Part shown: positions 30,991 to 42,900 of the stretch, piece by piece
Numbering within the stretch: the first letter of the stretch is position 1
Layout: every line of letters begins with the position of its first letter
From: Adiantum capillus-veneris
Taxonomy: Eukaryota; Streptophyta; Polypodiopsida; Polypodiales; Pteridaceae
NCBI GenBank assembly: GCA_014529385.2
Contig: CM043942.1
Location: 106,779,141-106,843,140 of the forward strand
Direction: 5' to 3'
DNA length: 64,000 nucleotides
Notes under the pieces: generated by a model
Databases searched by the model: none
The model's input: only the letters and a program-made list of their open reading frames with translations
What the model was told of the DNA's origin: nothing
Translations under genes and position numbers: made by a program

Positions 30991-31143
30991 ATAAAAAAAA
31001 AGACCAGCACTACCCATATAGATGAAAACAACATGCGATGACTCTCTCTCCTCTAGCCAAGAACAACTGCCATGCTCCACGCCAACCCCTTCTCTATTTT
31101 AGCGCACCACGGTGTGGTTATTCATGGTGCATTCCTAGGCCTA

Positions 31144-31148
31144 TAAAA
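31144..31148. repeat. Target-site duplication of copia element (left)
   Basis: TAAAA, identical to 36360-36364 on the other side. The pre-insertion site was GGCCTATAAAATCAG, a TATA-box-like sequence. Confidence 0.93.
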
Positions 31149-31470
31149 TGTAAAGAATGAGGATGCAAGAGAGCTACACAAGACAAGCACAAAGCACACA
31201 GAGATGGAAAGCTTCTTCTTCTTCTTCACAGAAAAGAGAGTACAAAATGACTAAGTGCTAAAGCTGAAAAGTAGCACATATGTACATGCGGTCACTAAGT
31301 GTGAACTCGCTAGAAGCGTACTAGGCTGGCACTATAAGTGTAGTCCAGCTGTAGAATCACTGGCAGAGATCCTCTGTGTCGGTCACCTAACGTGCCAGTG
31401 AGTAAATGCCGTAAGCGGCCAAGACCCGTAGTGGATGCCAGCTCAAGGTGTAGAGCTCGACATCTCAACA
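31149..31470 (-). repeat. Copia 3' LTR (left)
   Basis: 322 bp, begins TG and ends CA on the plus strand. The only differences from the other LTR that I see are at about 31,201 (G versus A) and about 31,324 (G versus C). Confidence 0.95.
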
Positions 31471-34400
31471 CTCCCCCTCGAGCTCTGCATGTCGCAGAGT
31501 CCAAGCACAGTCCGGAAACGTCGAAGCTTCTCAGCTCCGAGGGCCTTGGTAAAGATATCCGCTATCTGCTCCTCTGTGCTGACGTGGACCAAGTCGATGT
31601 CGCCCGCCAACACTCGCTCTCGAACGTAGTGGTAATGGACCTCTATGTGTTTGGTCCTAGCATGGAATACTGGGTTCCTAGCCAACTGCATGCTGCTGAG
31701 GTTGTCACAATGAATGACAATCTGCTGGTCCACCTGCACTCCCAAGTCCTCAAGTAATGTGCGTAGCCAAGCTACCTCGCACGCCGCAACTGCTGCACCT
31801 CTGTACTCGGCCTCTGTGCTCGATAAAGCGATCGTAGGCTGCTTTTTGCTGCTCCAAGTAACAGCAGCACTCCCAAAAGAGAACATGAAGCCACTCGTAG
31901 ATCTCCTATCAACAATGCTACCTGCCCAATCTGCATCTGTATACCCATACAATGCTAATGGTGCATCTGCTGCATAGAACAATGTGTAGTCAAGAGTCCC
32001 TTGCACATACCTAAGTGTGCGTCGTACTCCATCCAAATGTGGCTTCCTCGGAAGCTACATGAACTGACTCTCCAAGCCTACTGTGTAGCTCAAGTCTGGC
32101 CTTGTGATAGTCAAGTAGATTAGACTACCCACCATCTTCCTGTACATATTGACATCCTCAACAACATCACCCTTCTCTGCACTCAGCTTTGCATTCACAT
32201 CCAAGGGAATGGAAATCGGCTTACAATCAGCCATACCATACTTTGACAACATGTCCAAAGCATATTGTCTCTGTGACAGCCATACACCCTCTGGAGTCCT
32301 GATCACCTCAATGCCAAGAAAGTAGCGCAACTCGCCCAAATCTTTCATTTCAAACTCCTGTTTGAGAAGACCCTTCACATGGTCAATCTCCATAGCATTT
32401 TCACCAACAATAATAAGGTCATCTAACATATGGTAATGACCACAATCCCCACATCACTCTCACGTACATAGAGTGAATGATCAGCATGAGCTCTCCTAAA
32501 ACCAATACTGACAAGATACTTGGCAATCCTGTCATACCATGCTCTAGAGCCCTGCTTCAAACCATACAAAGCTTTGAGAAGTCTGCATACATAATCTGGG
32601 TAACCTGGATCGACATAACCAGGTGGCTGATCCATATACACTTCCTCTTGCAACTCACCATTCAAGAAGGCATTCTTTACATCCATTTGATGCATAATCC
32701 ATCCTCTAGATGCAGCCACTGCTATGACAGCTCTCACAGTCGTCATCTTTGCCATTGGAGCAAAGGTCTCCTCATAGTCTATGCCATACGTCTGTGCATA
32801 ACCCTTTGCGACCAGCCTTGCCTTGTGACGCTCAATGTTACCATCAGCCTTATGCTTGGTTTTATACACCCATTTACAGCCAATAGCTTTCTTGCCACTT
32901 GGCAATGGCACCAACTCCCATGTGTCATTTGCTTCCAATGCAGCCATCTCTTCATTCATTGCATCATCCCAATGCACATTTCCAACTGCATCCTCAAAAC
33001 ATGTGGGCTCCACATCCTGTATCACCTTAGCCATGTAGGCTTGGTGATGCGCTAGATACCCATCATAAGTCAATTTATGAACTGGATTTCTGACTCTATT
33101 AGATCTGCGCGGTCCTTGGTCACTCCTTTGCCCTCTAGCATCTTCTTGTACTTTCCTTACACCAGGTGTCCTGACAGCCAGAATTCCAAATTCCTCATCA
33201 AGACTTTGTTCAGAACCATCTGAATCCATGTCTACATGTGAAAAACCTGATGATGCATCAACCATAAAGGGAGGTTCATCAACCTTTTCCTTTCCTTTTC
33301 GTGATACATTCCCTGTACCTGTTGGTGGAGTAACCTGCGTGCGTAGTCTACCATTCCATGGTTTCTCAATAGAGCCACGAGAAGAGGACTCTTGTGGTCC
33401 ACTCAAAACCTGTGACTGTGGCCTCACATTTTGTACAACCACATCATCTTTTACATCAGCCCCAATAGTGCCATGTGCATTACTGTACCAGCTGCTCATC
33501 TCATCAAAGACTACATCTCTGCTCACTCGTAATTCTCGTGTAGTAGGATTGTAGCACCTGTACCCCTTTTGTTCAAGGGAATATCCCACAAGAATACATT
33601 TCTCTGCTTTAGGATCCAATTTCCTACGCAACTCATCTGGTACATGCACGTAAGCTATGCAGCCAAACACTTTCAAGTGTGCCAAATCAGGCTTTGTACC
33701 TGTAAACTTTTCCTCAGGTGTTACATCATGCACCGCAGCTGTAGGTGTCCTGTTCATAATGTACACAGCTGTATTTACAGCTTCAGCCCAGAAATGATGA
33801 GGCATGTTCTTCTCATTCATCAATGCACGTGCAACCTCTGCAATGTGCCTGTTTTTCCTTTCTGCGACCCCATTCTGCTGTGGAGTATATCTGCATGTAA
33901 ACTGCCTATGTATACCATGCATTCGCAAAAAATCTGAAAAATCATTGGAGAAGTACTCTCCCCCTCCATCTGACCTCAATGTCTTGATTTGCATATCTGT
34001 CTCCTTCTCAATCATGACTTTGAAGTCTTGAAAGTGACCAAACACTTCACTTTTGTTACGCATGAAGTAGACCCATACTTTCCTTGTATGGTGACATAAT
34101 ACCTGCAACCATGTATACTTGCAGTATCGGTTGGACCCCAAACATCTGTGTGCACCACCTCAAGTGTCCTTTTACATGCATTGCGCTCATGTGGAAATGA
34201 GCCCTTTGACTGTTTTCCAAACTGGCATGCTGCACACACTTTATGCATACCATCCACCTTGAATTTGGGCAAACCTTTTACAATCTTTTTTGATTGCATG
34301 CTGCGCAATCTCTGCTCATTGACATGGCCAATGCGTTTGTGCCAAATGTCAACATCAGCCACAACACCTGTGCCCTGTGCAAATAATGCAGCTTTTACCT

Positions 34401-35778
34401 CAGGCATGTCTACATTCAGCGTAAACATTCTGCCCACACATTTGCCCTCTGTGATCAGCTTACAGCCATTCTGGAAATCTTCTACATAACAGCCATTTGG
34501 ATTGAAGCGAACCTGCAAACCCTGCTCAACCATTTGTCCAACAGAAACAAGATTCTTTGTAATGTTTGGGACATGAAGTACATCTGCTAAGTACTTTGAT
34601 TTCCCACTCTTCGTATTTAGAGGTATGTCCCCTACATGAGCAATGGGGTGAGCTGTGTCATCTCCTGTCTGCACATAGCCTGACACATCTGGTTTGCGCA
34701 TATCTCTGAACCACTCTCCACGAGACGTCATGTGATTAGAGGCACCTGAATCCACATACCAAACATCATCTTGGGTGGAATTCTCTGCAGTCATTGTATT
34801 CATTACATGCTGCATAACAAACATGCGCTCGTTTTTGCTGTCATCTGCATCTCTGCTAGTAGATGCATAGTTGCCCTGTTCTCTCTTTCTACTTGCTTTT
34901 CCCTTTGGACAGTCACGTGACATGTGACCTCTTTCACCACAAGTCCAACATTCTCTACTATCTGGAGTATGTTGCTGCCTGCTTGATCCTGCACCACGAC
35001 CTCTTTGACTCCCCCTGCCTTGAGACTGGTTTCCCCTGCCACCTGTATTGTTTTGATTTGATTGACCTTCCAGAAATTGGCCCCTGCAACCCCTTGGGCC
35101 TCGACCACGACCTCTACCTCTACCTCTGTTGGAGTTAGAATAGAAGGCCTGTTCAGAATTATTTCTGCCATGAGAAGAAGATGTGTCAAGGTTCTTCTCC
35201 TCAAGAATAAGCATAGAAATCAAATCTTGGAACACGGGGATGTCGTCTCTTGTATTCATGGAAGACCTAAAATGTACATACTCATCTCCTAGACCATCCA
35301 AGCATGCACGGACAATGTCATCGTCTTCCACTGAGACTTTAATAGATCCAAGAGCCTCAATGATACTCTTGATCTTCAAGGCATAATCATTGATTGAGAG
35401 GTTGTTCCTCTTAACCTGATTTAGCTCCGACTTTAGTTGAAGCTTCCTGGCCTTGGTGTTCACCTCGAACACTCTGCCTAAGTTTCTCCATGCAATGGCG
35501 GGGGTTTCAGCATCCTGTAGATAGCCCATCATGCCATCTGTGATGCTCATAGACAGCCAATACATCACTTTGCTCTGGCCTTGTTGCCAGTCCCTCAAAG
35601 CTTTCCTTTGTTCTGCTGTAGCATTTGCCTCGGGAATCTCTGGTTCCTTTTCATTGTCTCCTTCTACATAGTCCCAATAACCTTTTCCTTTTAGGAAATT
35701 TGTTATTCTGAACTTCCATGCAGGGTAGTTATTTTTCTCAAGCTTCTCAGTAACAATCTGACTGAAACCGTCAGACAT
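31443..35778 (-). pseudogene. Copia gag-pol polyprotein with three lesions
   Basis: Read downward from ATG at 35778. Gag: NNYPAWKFRITNFLKGKGYW, UBN2 region, zinc knuckle CWTCGERGHMSRDC. Protease: WYVDSGASNHMT. Pre-integrase: LWHKRIGHVNEQRLRSM and CAACQFGKQ. Integrase keeps VVHTDVWGP, RSDGGGEY and NGVAERKN (DDE). Lesion 1 (about 34,100): the expected FIDDY-type block after YYVT is missing, consistent with a small deletion that also shifts frame. RT: KARLVAKGYAQ, DVKNAFLNGEL, LKALYGLKQ. Lesion 2 (about 32,425): the YVDD box is hit by a 1-nt frame change and now reads MLDDL after a stop. Lesion 3: in-frame TAG at 32,055-32,057 before RNase H (YTDADWAG, SSTEAEYRG, HCDN, HIEVHYHYVRE, DIFTKAL). Everything else is well preserved. 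Confidence 0.93.
31471..31480 (-). other. Copia polypurine tract
   Basis: CTCCCCCTCG on the plus strand, GAGGGGGAG on the element strand, adjoining the 3' LTR. It is the plus-strand primer site. Confidence 0.85.
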
Positions 35779-36025
35779 CTTGAAGCACTAAGACAAAATA
35801 GCTGCAATCTGCAAAAACCTGCAAATCTGTTGAACCTGCTATCGTGGTTCCTGCAATGCTTTCTACACTCAACGAGTGTCCACAATCAAGCGTTTCACAA
35901 CCACTGTACTTGTACAGTAAATCTCTGTATACTGCACTTTGGAGACCTGTTCAGAACGAAGGAAGGGATTGCGAACGAAGGGATTGTGATGCCCTTGCTC
36001 TCTTAGCCTCTCTTGCCTGCACCAG

Positions 36026-36037
36026 GCTCTGATACAA
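36026..36037 (-). other. Copia primer-binding site (initiator Met-tRNA type)
   Basis: On the element strand TTGTATCAGAGC directly follows the 5' LTR. It differs at one base from TGGTATCAGAGC, complementary to the 3' end of plant initiator tRNA-Met. Confidence 0.85.
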
Positions 36038-36359
36038 TGTAAAGAATGAGGATGCAAGAGAGCTACACAAGACAAGCACAAAGCACACAAAGATGGAAAG
36101 CTTCTTCTTCTTCTTCACAGAAAAGAGAGTACAAAATGACTAAGTGCTAAAGCTGAAAAGTAGCACATATGTACATGCGGTCACTAAGTGTGAACTCGCT
36201 AGAAGCGTACTACGCTGGCACTATAAGTGTAGTCCAGCTGTAGAATCACTGGCAGAGATCCTCTGTGTCGGTCACCTAACGTGCCAGTGAGTAAATGCCG
36301 TAAGCGGCCAAGACCCGTAGTGGATGCCAGCTCAAGGTGTAGAGCTCGACATCTCAACA
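36038..36359 (-). repeat. Copia 5' LTR (right)
   Basis: 322 bp, TG...CA, nearly identical to 31149-31470. Transcription should start here and run toward lower coordinates. Confidence 0.95.
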
Positions 36360-36364
36360 TAAAA
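36360..36364. repeat. Target-site duplication of copia element (right)
   Basis: TAAAA, matching 31144-31148. Confidence 0.93.
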
Positions 36365-36714
36365 TCAGTCAGCGCTACCCCTTTTTCTTGGGAGTTCTAC
36401 CAGTGATTGCGCATGGAAGTTCTGCTACCACGAATCTGCAAGTGCTCGTGGGAAGACTAAGCACGAAGTTTTCTTTTTCCGCACTTGGAGCAACATGTAT
36501 CGATTGTGAATACGCCTTAAGAGTAGTTGTTTCATGTTTTTTCTTTTACAGGTACTCCATCATGGAGGAGCAAGGAGGCCTCAGCCTATGCTCAGAGATT
36601 TCGAGAACAGAATTGGAGAAAGGTATGTAGAGCTTCACGCTCGGAGAACTGGCAGAAACCTAGTTGAGAGCTCGTCTCTTGGATTTCCCTCATGAGAAGG
36701 AACGACCATTGGGT
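36365..36714. other. Flank of copia insertion, old LTR-like sequence
   Basis: Continues the sequence interrupted at 31,148. A TTTCTTTTACAG|G acceptor (about 36,551) and a GAAAG|GTATGT donor (about 36,624) frame a short open stretch, but no protein family is seen. Confidence 0.3.
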
Positions 36715-37086
36715 CTAAGAATTAGGATGGAGGGGTTTTCTTCGATTCTTGTGCTTGTAAAAAAGATTCTTCCTAATAAAGATTCTCTTTAAGGGGGGAG
36801 ACCAGCCCATCTTCTGGTCCCGAATATGGTGTCGATCTTCTCCCTCGACTCTTTTAGTTGAAAGATTATTTATTTTCAGCTTGTTGATTAGTCTTGTGCG
36901 CTTCTGTTTGTGACAAAATTCAAAGCGACATGTGTTATTCTTTTTGAAGCACGTTTTACGATGTGCATGTCTTTGGATTGTTTTAAGATTGTCTTGTAAT
37001 AGCATTGCGTCCGTCGTCGTAAGCTCCTTGATAAGTGAGGCTATATCATTATCACTGTCAATGTCTAAGCGCGGAGCATTTTTCAC
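36715..37086 (-). pseudogene. Unidentified Cys/His fragment, possibly Helitron-like
   Basis: A minus-strand frame of 123 codons contains RHAHRKTCFKKNNTCRFEFCHKQKRTRLI. The HxH...C...CRFxF spacing recalls the N-terminal zinc region of Helitron/PIF1-type replication proteins. No Rep or helicase motif accompanies it, so this is a weak suggestion. The downstream minus-strand frame 37395-37616 is not recognised. Confidence 0.25.
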
Positions 37087-38088
37087 CTAGAGGAAACCGT
37101 GATTGTGTTGACTTCTATGTCTCTAAAATTTAATAACAAAAAAGCAATCAAGCACTTTCCCTACAAGGGTTCTATCATTGCGCACTAGTTTCTTAAGGCT
37201 CTGAAAGCAGTGCATGTAATATTTAGCACAGGTAACAGGGTCCTATCGAAGGAGCCGTCTCATGAAAGCACTCTCTGTTTAGTTGTTTTGTCTTGTAATA
37301 GTTGTTAGCTTTTGGAGTGCAAGCAATAGTGCATCCCACCGTCGTTCAACAGCAGAGATCGTCAAGAAAAAAGTGGGGGTTCCCAATTGTCTTATCATTG
37401 TGAATATATATTTTTTATTTTTCTTGTAATTGGGAGATGTACGCCACGCTTATTGGGTATATAAAACGAAGACCATTCTTCTGAGTCTACTTTAAGCAAT
37501 ATATTCCAGTCGTCACTGACAACGAGAGATGTGAGTAGCTCGCAATAAGAGTAGCAGACATCAAGTACTTCAATTTCAGGTCCGAGCACCAAAGACAGAA
37601 CAATAGGCTGCACCATGATGTAGCCTAGATCAAATGGAGTTAAATCGTAAGAACAATAGATAGACTATACAAAACTACATGGAAGTAAGCTGCGAACACG
37701 TGTTAACAAATTAGTCAGCACTGCAAGAGGAACATATTTGGAAAAAAAACATCGCTCTCAAACTTTTGCGTGTGTTTTCAAGTAAACATAACCAAGGTTG
37801 ATTTACCAGTACGGTGTAAACTGCAGCGTGCCTGATTTACGTTTGTCTGTGTGGTTCCATGGAATAAACACGCTCAATGATCCTAAAATGAAAAAGGGTT
37901 AGCAAGCAAACTTTCTTGACCTTTTTTTGACAAAAAAAAGCTCAAACCACAGAAAGAAATAACAACTCTCATACTCGCTACAATCTAATATCAAAAAATG
38001 TGGACTCCAATAAGAAGTGGGACAAGCGTGCTACTTAGGTAAGTTTCGTCACTAAAATAGAGCACTCTTCATTTTTGCACATTTGTGC
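37087..38088. other. No gene recognised
   Basis: Mixed unique sequence with short ORFs only, left of the CACTA insertion. Confidence 0.5.
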
Positions 38089-38245
38089 GTACATGATGGT
38101 GCACAAAGTTTGAGAACGTAAAAAAATCATCTTGAAAAAGTCATCGCAAGCTTCAGAAAGAGTCATTTGTTCGTACATGAGGTGGACAAATTTTGAGAAC
38201 GTAAAAAAAACATCTTGAAAAAGGTATCACAAGTTTCGAAAAGAG
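38089..38245. repeat. About 80-bp direct duplication
   Basis: Two imperfect copies (about 38,089-38,168 and 38,173-38,248) share GTACATGA, TTTGAGAACGTAAAAAAA and CATCTTGAAAAAG in the same order, directly left of the CACTA insertion site. Confidence 0.75.
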
Positions 38246-38260
38246 TGTCGATGTGCAATT

Positions 38261-38273
38261 CACTACAAGAGGT
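38261..38273 (+). repeat. CACTA left terminal inverted repeat
   Basis: CACTACAAGAGGT, preceded by the ATT target duplication at 38258-38260. Confidence 0.93.
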
Positions 38274-38283
38274 ACTTTACATT

Positions 38284-38370
38284 AGCGACGCTTGCAGTGC
38301 GACGCTCAAAAGTATGAGTGTCTCTATTTTCTTTGTTGCATAGCGACGCCCATAGCGACGTCGATAAGGG
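38284..38370 (+). promoter_or_regulatory. CACTA left subterminal repeats
   Basis: Several short motifs TAGCGACGC, GTGCGACGC, TAGCGACGCCC and TAGCGACGTCG lie within 110 bp of the end. They are mirrored near the right end (56,265-56,420). In the family such motifs bind the element's DNA-binding protein. Confidence 0.75.
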
Positions 38371-38438
38371 TAAAAAATAAACAGAGAGTGCCAAAAACTC
38401 ATATTTCATAGGTGAATTTCGGCGCTCTAGTGAAACAA

Positions 38439-38539
38439 GTAAACCCGCGCTCTCCCTCTCCCATTCTTTCTCTCTCTTCCCCCCCCCCCCCCCCCCCCCA
38501 CACACACACACGTGGAGAGGAAGGAGAGCGCGGGTTTAC
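38439..38539. repeat. 17-bp perfect inverted repeat around C run and CA repeat
   Basis: GTAAACCCGCGCTCTCC (38439-38455) pairs exactly with 38523-38539. The 67-bp spacer contains a run of about 20 C and (CA)n. Confidence 0.9.
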
Positions 38540-38638
38540 CTGTTCCCTTTCCTCTCTCCTCTCTCTCTCTCTCTCATGTTCCCTTCCCCTCTTTCTCTCT
38601 CTCTCCCCTCTCTCTCTCACACACACACACATTGTGTC

Positions 38639-38639
<1 letters not shown>

Positions 38640-38683
<44 letters not shown>

Positions 38684-38736
38684 CCAAAGAGAGAGAGTGG
38701 GAGAGAAGAAAAAAAGAGAGAGGTAAGGGGAGAAAA

Positions 38737-38788
<52 letters not shown>

Positions 38789-38790
38789 TA
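38640..38790. repeat. (GA)n microsatellites
   Basis: (GA)n at about 38,641-38,690 and 38,739-38,786, preceded by (CT)n and a short (CA)n. Confidence 0.95.
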
Positions 38791-38811
38791 AAAAAAAGTA
38801 GAGAAAATATG

Positions 38812-39215
38812 AAATGAAATGTTATATTAAGATTTAGGGTTAGGTTAAATTTAAAATTACATTTAAGATTAGGTTAGGTTAAGATCTAAGATTAAGTTAG
38901 ATTACATTTAACTTATATATTCAAAATTTATGCTAAATTTAAAATTAAGTTAAGATTTAAATTAAATTTAAAATTAGATTAGATTTAGGTTTATGTTGAG
39001 TTTAAGATTAAATTAGAGTTAGATTTATGTTAGATTTAAGATTATCTAGGTTAGATTTAAGGTCATTAGATTAGATTTAGATTTAAGTTAGATTACATTT
39101 AGGTTTAGGTTAGATTTAAGATTAGATTATATTTAGGTTTATATTGAGTTTAAAATTAGATTAGATCTAGATTTATGTTAGACTTAAGAATTGATTTAAG
39201 TAAGATTTTAGGGCA
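38812..39215 (+). repeat. C-poor, telomere-like degenerate repeat
   Basis: About 400 bp composed almost only of A, T and G on the plus strand, built from variants of TTAGATTTAAGATTAGG with TTTAGGGTTAGG near 38,833. A short related stretch resumes at 39,320-39,360 after about 110 bp of unrelated sequence. The words resemble the plant telomere repeat TTTAGGG, but no true tandem array exists. Confidence 0.75.
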
Positions 39216-39439
39216 TGTCAATGAAGGCTTTGCCCCAAGAGCAAATGCTAGGTACACAACAATATGTATATTCCCATCAGAATCTGACACCTATTAACTC
39301 ACCCACTTACCATGTTCAATTAGGTTAGATTTAAGATTAAATTTTGGATTTAGTTTTTATATTAAAGTCTACCTTTGGGATTACAAAAAAAATTAGAGTT
39401 AGGTGAACGGTGATCCCTCTCTTTCTCTCTACTGATGCG

Positions 39440-39768
39440 ACCTTAATTTAGAAATCTTTCAACGGCATGATACTCATATTGGAGGCCAACATGTAATATG
39501 CTAAGTAATCCCTCGAACAAGGATCTGCTATGAAGAGTTGTTAAGATGTTGTGAATTGCTACAGCTAGAGAAGAGGCAAAGGGGTTTTGTCCACTACATG
39601 CACTGTCATGTAGACGTGGATGTGTAGATTTCTCATACCCACAAATGTAGACATTAACCAATAAAGATGAGATTATAACCCGGTGGTTTTGATCTCCTTG
39701 CACCTCTAGACCGAGGTGTGTGGGGATCGGACATGACCAGAGAATGTGAGGTAGTTTACAGTGTGAAC

Positions 39769-39841
<73 letters not shown>

Positions 39842-39960
39842 AAAGACGGAGGATGCCAATAGAATATTAAATTTATGTCCAAGTTATAAGGTTTTTACAT
39901 TCATTATGAGTAGTGATGAGGATGTGGGGCCGTCCAACCGAAACACCTATCTCTCAATAA
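39440..39960. other. Unrecognised CACTA interior with (GA)n
   Basis: It holds (GA)n at about 39,771-39,837. A minus-strand frame (39443-39770) has HCKLPHILWSCPIPTHLGLE and further open sequence, but no family was identified. Confidence 0.45.
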
Positions 39961-39966
39961 GGGATC

Positions 39967-42900
39967 TTATGTCCTTGTAATCAATGCAAGCATGTTGTGC
40001 GACGGACAAGACGCGCTTCTTTGCAGCATGTTTGCAAATTTGGCAAGTTTGATCCATCTATTATAGATCAAGTTGTTCCCAATTATAACTCGTCGGACTC
40101 TGACACTGGCCAGCAGGCAGCAATCTTGCAACCCAATAGATGTGTTCGTAGGCGCTTTGGTCAAGCAGCATATGTGAGGCCACAAGATGTAGCCTCTGAC
40201 AGATTGGAGGATGATCATGTAGACCACATTCCCAACGAGGCAATGTTTGAGCCCAAGATCAATGAAATGATCGAGATGATCATGGATTCAGAAAGGCTTA
40301 TCTATGACGATATGCAAAGTGAAGCCGATACGCTATTGTATGATAGAGCAAGTGTGTTTAAATTGAAGGCGCTCCTGGTTTTTCTCAACATGCAGGCAAA
40401 GTTTGGATGGAGTGACACTAGCATCACAACGCTTTTCAGGTGATCTATTACAATGTGTTTACTTCAATAAAAAACTCTAGATGTATAATGATCTGATAGA
40501 TTACTTACAAAAGTGTATCGCTTTTTTTTGGCTGTGTAGATTGCTCAAAGAGCACATACTGCCAGCTGATAATGTGATGCCAGATTCCAGAGAGGAAGTA
40601 AGAAAGATCTTGCAAAACTTGGGGATGGATTACAATTCGATTCATGCTTGTCCTAACGATTGCATTCTTTTCAGAGGGGAACACATAGACATGGAGAAGT
40701 GTCCGAAATGTGATTCCGAGAGATATCGAGTAGATTTCCACGGACAAAAAATTCCACAAAAGGTTTTGCGACATTTTTCTCTACTTCCTTGCATCAAGAA
40801 TTTCTTTGAATGTAAGTCCATGGCCGCCCTAGCATCATGGCACGAGGAGAATAGATCTTCGGTTGGTGTACTACGGATTCCTATAGATTGTGCAGCCTGT
40901 AAACATATAGACAATACATGGTTGGATTTTTCTAGGGACGCTCAAAATTTATGCATAGGCTTGGCTATGGATGGCGTAAATCCATTTGGTCAGAGATCAA
41001 CATCTTACAGTGTATGGCCCATTGTCATCGTCAACTACAACATTCCCCCGTGGTTGACTACCAAGAAGGGGCACCTGTTTCTAAGCTTGATTATGCCGGG
41101 GTGGTATAAAGTGAAGAATATGGATGTGTATCTTTGTGCACTATTGGAAGAGCTACAACAATTGTGGATTGGCATAGAAGTGGTGGATATGAGCCGACAC
41201 ACAGGTCGATGGAATGCTTTGATCAGAGGCATTCTAATGTGGACCATGCATGACTATCTCGGACTAACAGAATGCTCCAATGATTTACACTCAAACTCAA
41301 ACACTATAAATCTTGGTTTTTCTCAAGCTTATCTATTGTCATGTGTATACATGTAGGGCTTCAAAAAAGCGGATACAGAGCATGTGTCACATGTGGACCT
41401 AGACTTAATGCACGTCCGACGCCCTCATTGAAGAAGCAAATCTATAAAGGTCATCAAGCGTATCTTCTAGAGAATCATGAGTTACGCGACGGCTTTTGGG
41501 AAGAGAGCCACCGAGGATGTCTGCACAAGCATGGTTAAAGCAAAAGGAGATGTGTGATGACGGTTTGTCCCCAGGGATGAAGAGACTCTCTCTATGGTAC
41601 GAGTTACCATATTGGCCCAGACTCATGATCAATCACTTTCTCGATCCAATGCACATATTCAAGAATGTGGGTAATCTGCAGTGGGACCATCTGACTAGTA
41701 AGATACTTTGGAAGCCAAGGTTGACCTTAGAAATGTGGATCGTATGGAGCAATATTGACCGCAGACAGCACCCAATGGATCAATAAAACTCCCTAAAGCG
41801 CCATGGATTTTGACATGAGCCCAAGAACGCAAAGTAAAAGAGACCATCGATCTATGTGGACCCCCACTAGCGTAATGCACTCACTCCAAACATGTTTTAC
41901 TGAAGAAGGGAAGCTTACCGGTTTGAAGTCAAAGGGTTGGCATAAAATGTGTTAGGTATGTTTGAAGTGGAATATATCATAGTGGAAATTGTGTAACAAA
42001 TTTGTGTGTGGACTTTACTATCATTGCTAGACGGCTGCCCATTGAGGGATGTTTGTCTCCTGACGTCCATAACACAATCTACAAACTTGCGAAGTTGAAG
42101 CAATGGATCTCACAAAAGGAGATCAATGTAAAATCCATACCATTCGCCAAACTAAACGCTGTGGAGGTTGTGTGAATGTTTGGGAAACACTTTCCTACTA
42201 CCATGCTAACCATTCATGTGCATCTTCTTGTTCACATAGTTGATGAGGTGGAAATAGCTGGCACAATACATTCCAGATGGGTGTTCTTTTTAAAACGTTT
42301 TATAAAAACGTTCAAGGGATATGTGTGTCAGAAGGCACGTCCAGAGGGTAGCATGGCAGAAGGTTGGCTGGTATCAGAGTCCCTAGTTTACATTGGAGAG
42401 TGACTAGACGGATTTGATAAAGCCCGAGACACGCTATGGTGAAGCATAGATGATGAGTGCATATCTGGTATTGTCATGTACAATCTTGGTGTTGAGAAGA
42501 AGATGACGGAAGATCTAGAGACTAAAATCAATCGATTTTGCATGCTTCACAATCCAGTGATACAAAAGTGGATTTCACAATACGAGGATGCAAAGCAAGA
42601 GCGACAAAGGGCACAAATCGAGTGGAGACGGGGAAGATGACCGCTGATGCATTATTCGACGGGTCTAGAGAGCCTACCAACATTCATGAGCTTAAGATGG
42701 TTGCACAACCAATTGAAAAGCACACAACAATGCGGTGAAGAAGTGACTAAGGAGGAGTGGGAGTACTCTTGGGGTTGCACGACCAAGGTAAGTTTGCAAT
42801 GTACAACTAGCAACTTTCTAGATATTTGAATGGCCACTCATAATCTTTGTTGGTTGTAGTATAAGTTATACACAGTAGCATGGTGTAAAGGTTGACATTT

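Larger units (their letters stand above)
31149..36359 (-). mobile_element. Young Ty1/copia retrotransposon, defective pol
   Basis: 5211-bp element read on the minus strand. LTRs of 322 bp (TG...CA) flank a gag-pol gene, with TSD TAAAA on both sides. The LTRs differ at only two positions by eye, indicating recent insertion. The PBS lies next to the right LTR and the polypurine tract next to the left one, as expected. The pol frame is broken three times, so the copy cannot supply its own enzymes. Confidence 0.96.

Noticed and set aside
36715-37086. Autonomous Helitron Rep/helicase gene that might drive the nearby Helitron
   Set aside because: Only a short HxH/CRFxF-like stretch is seen; no replication-initiator or helicase motif follows.
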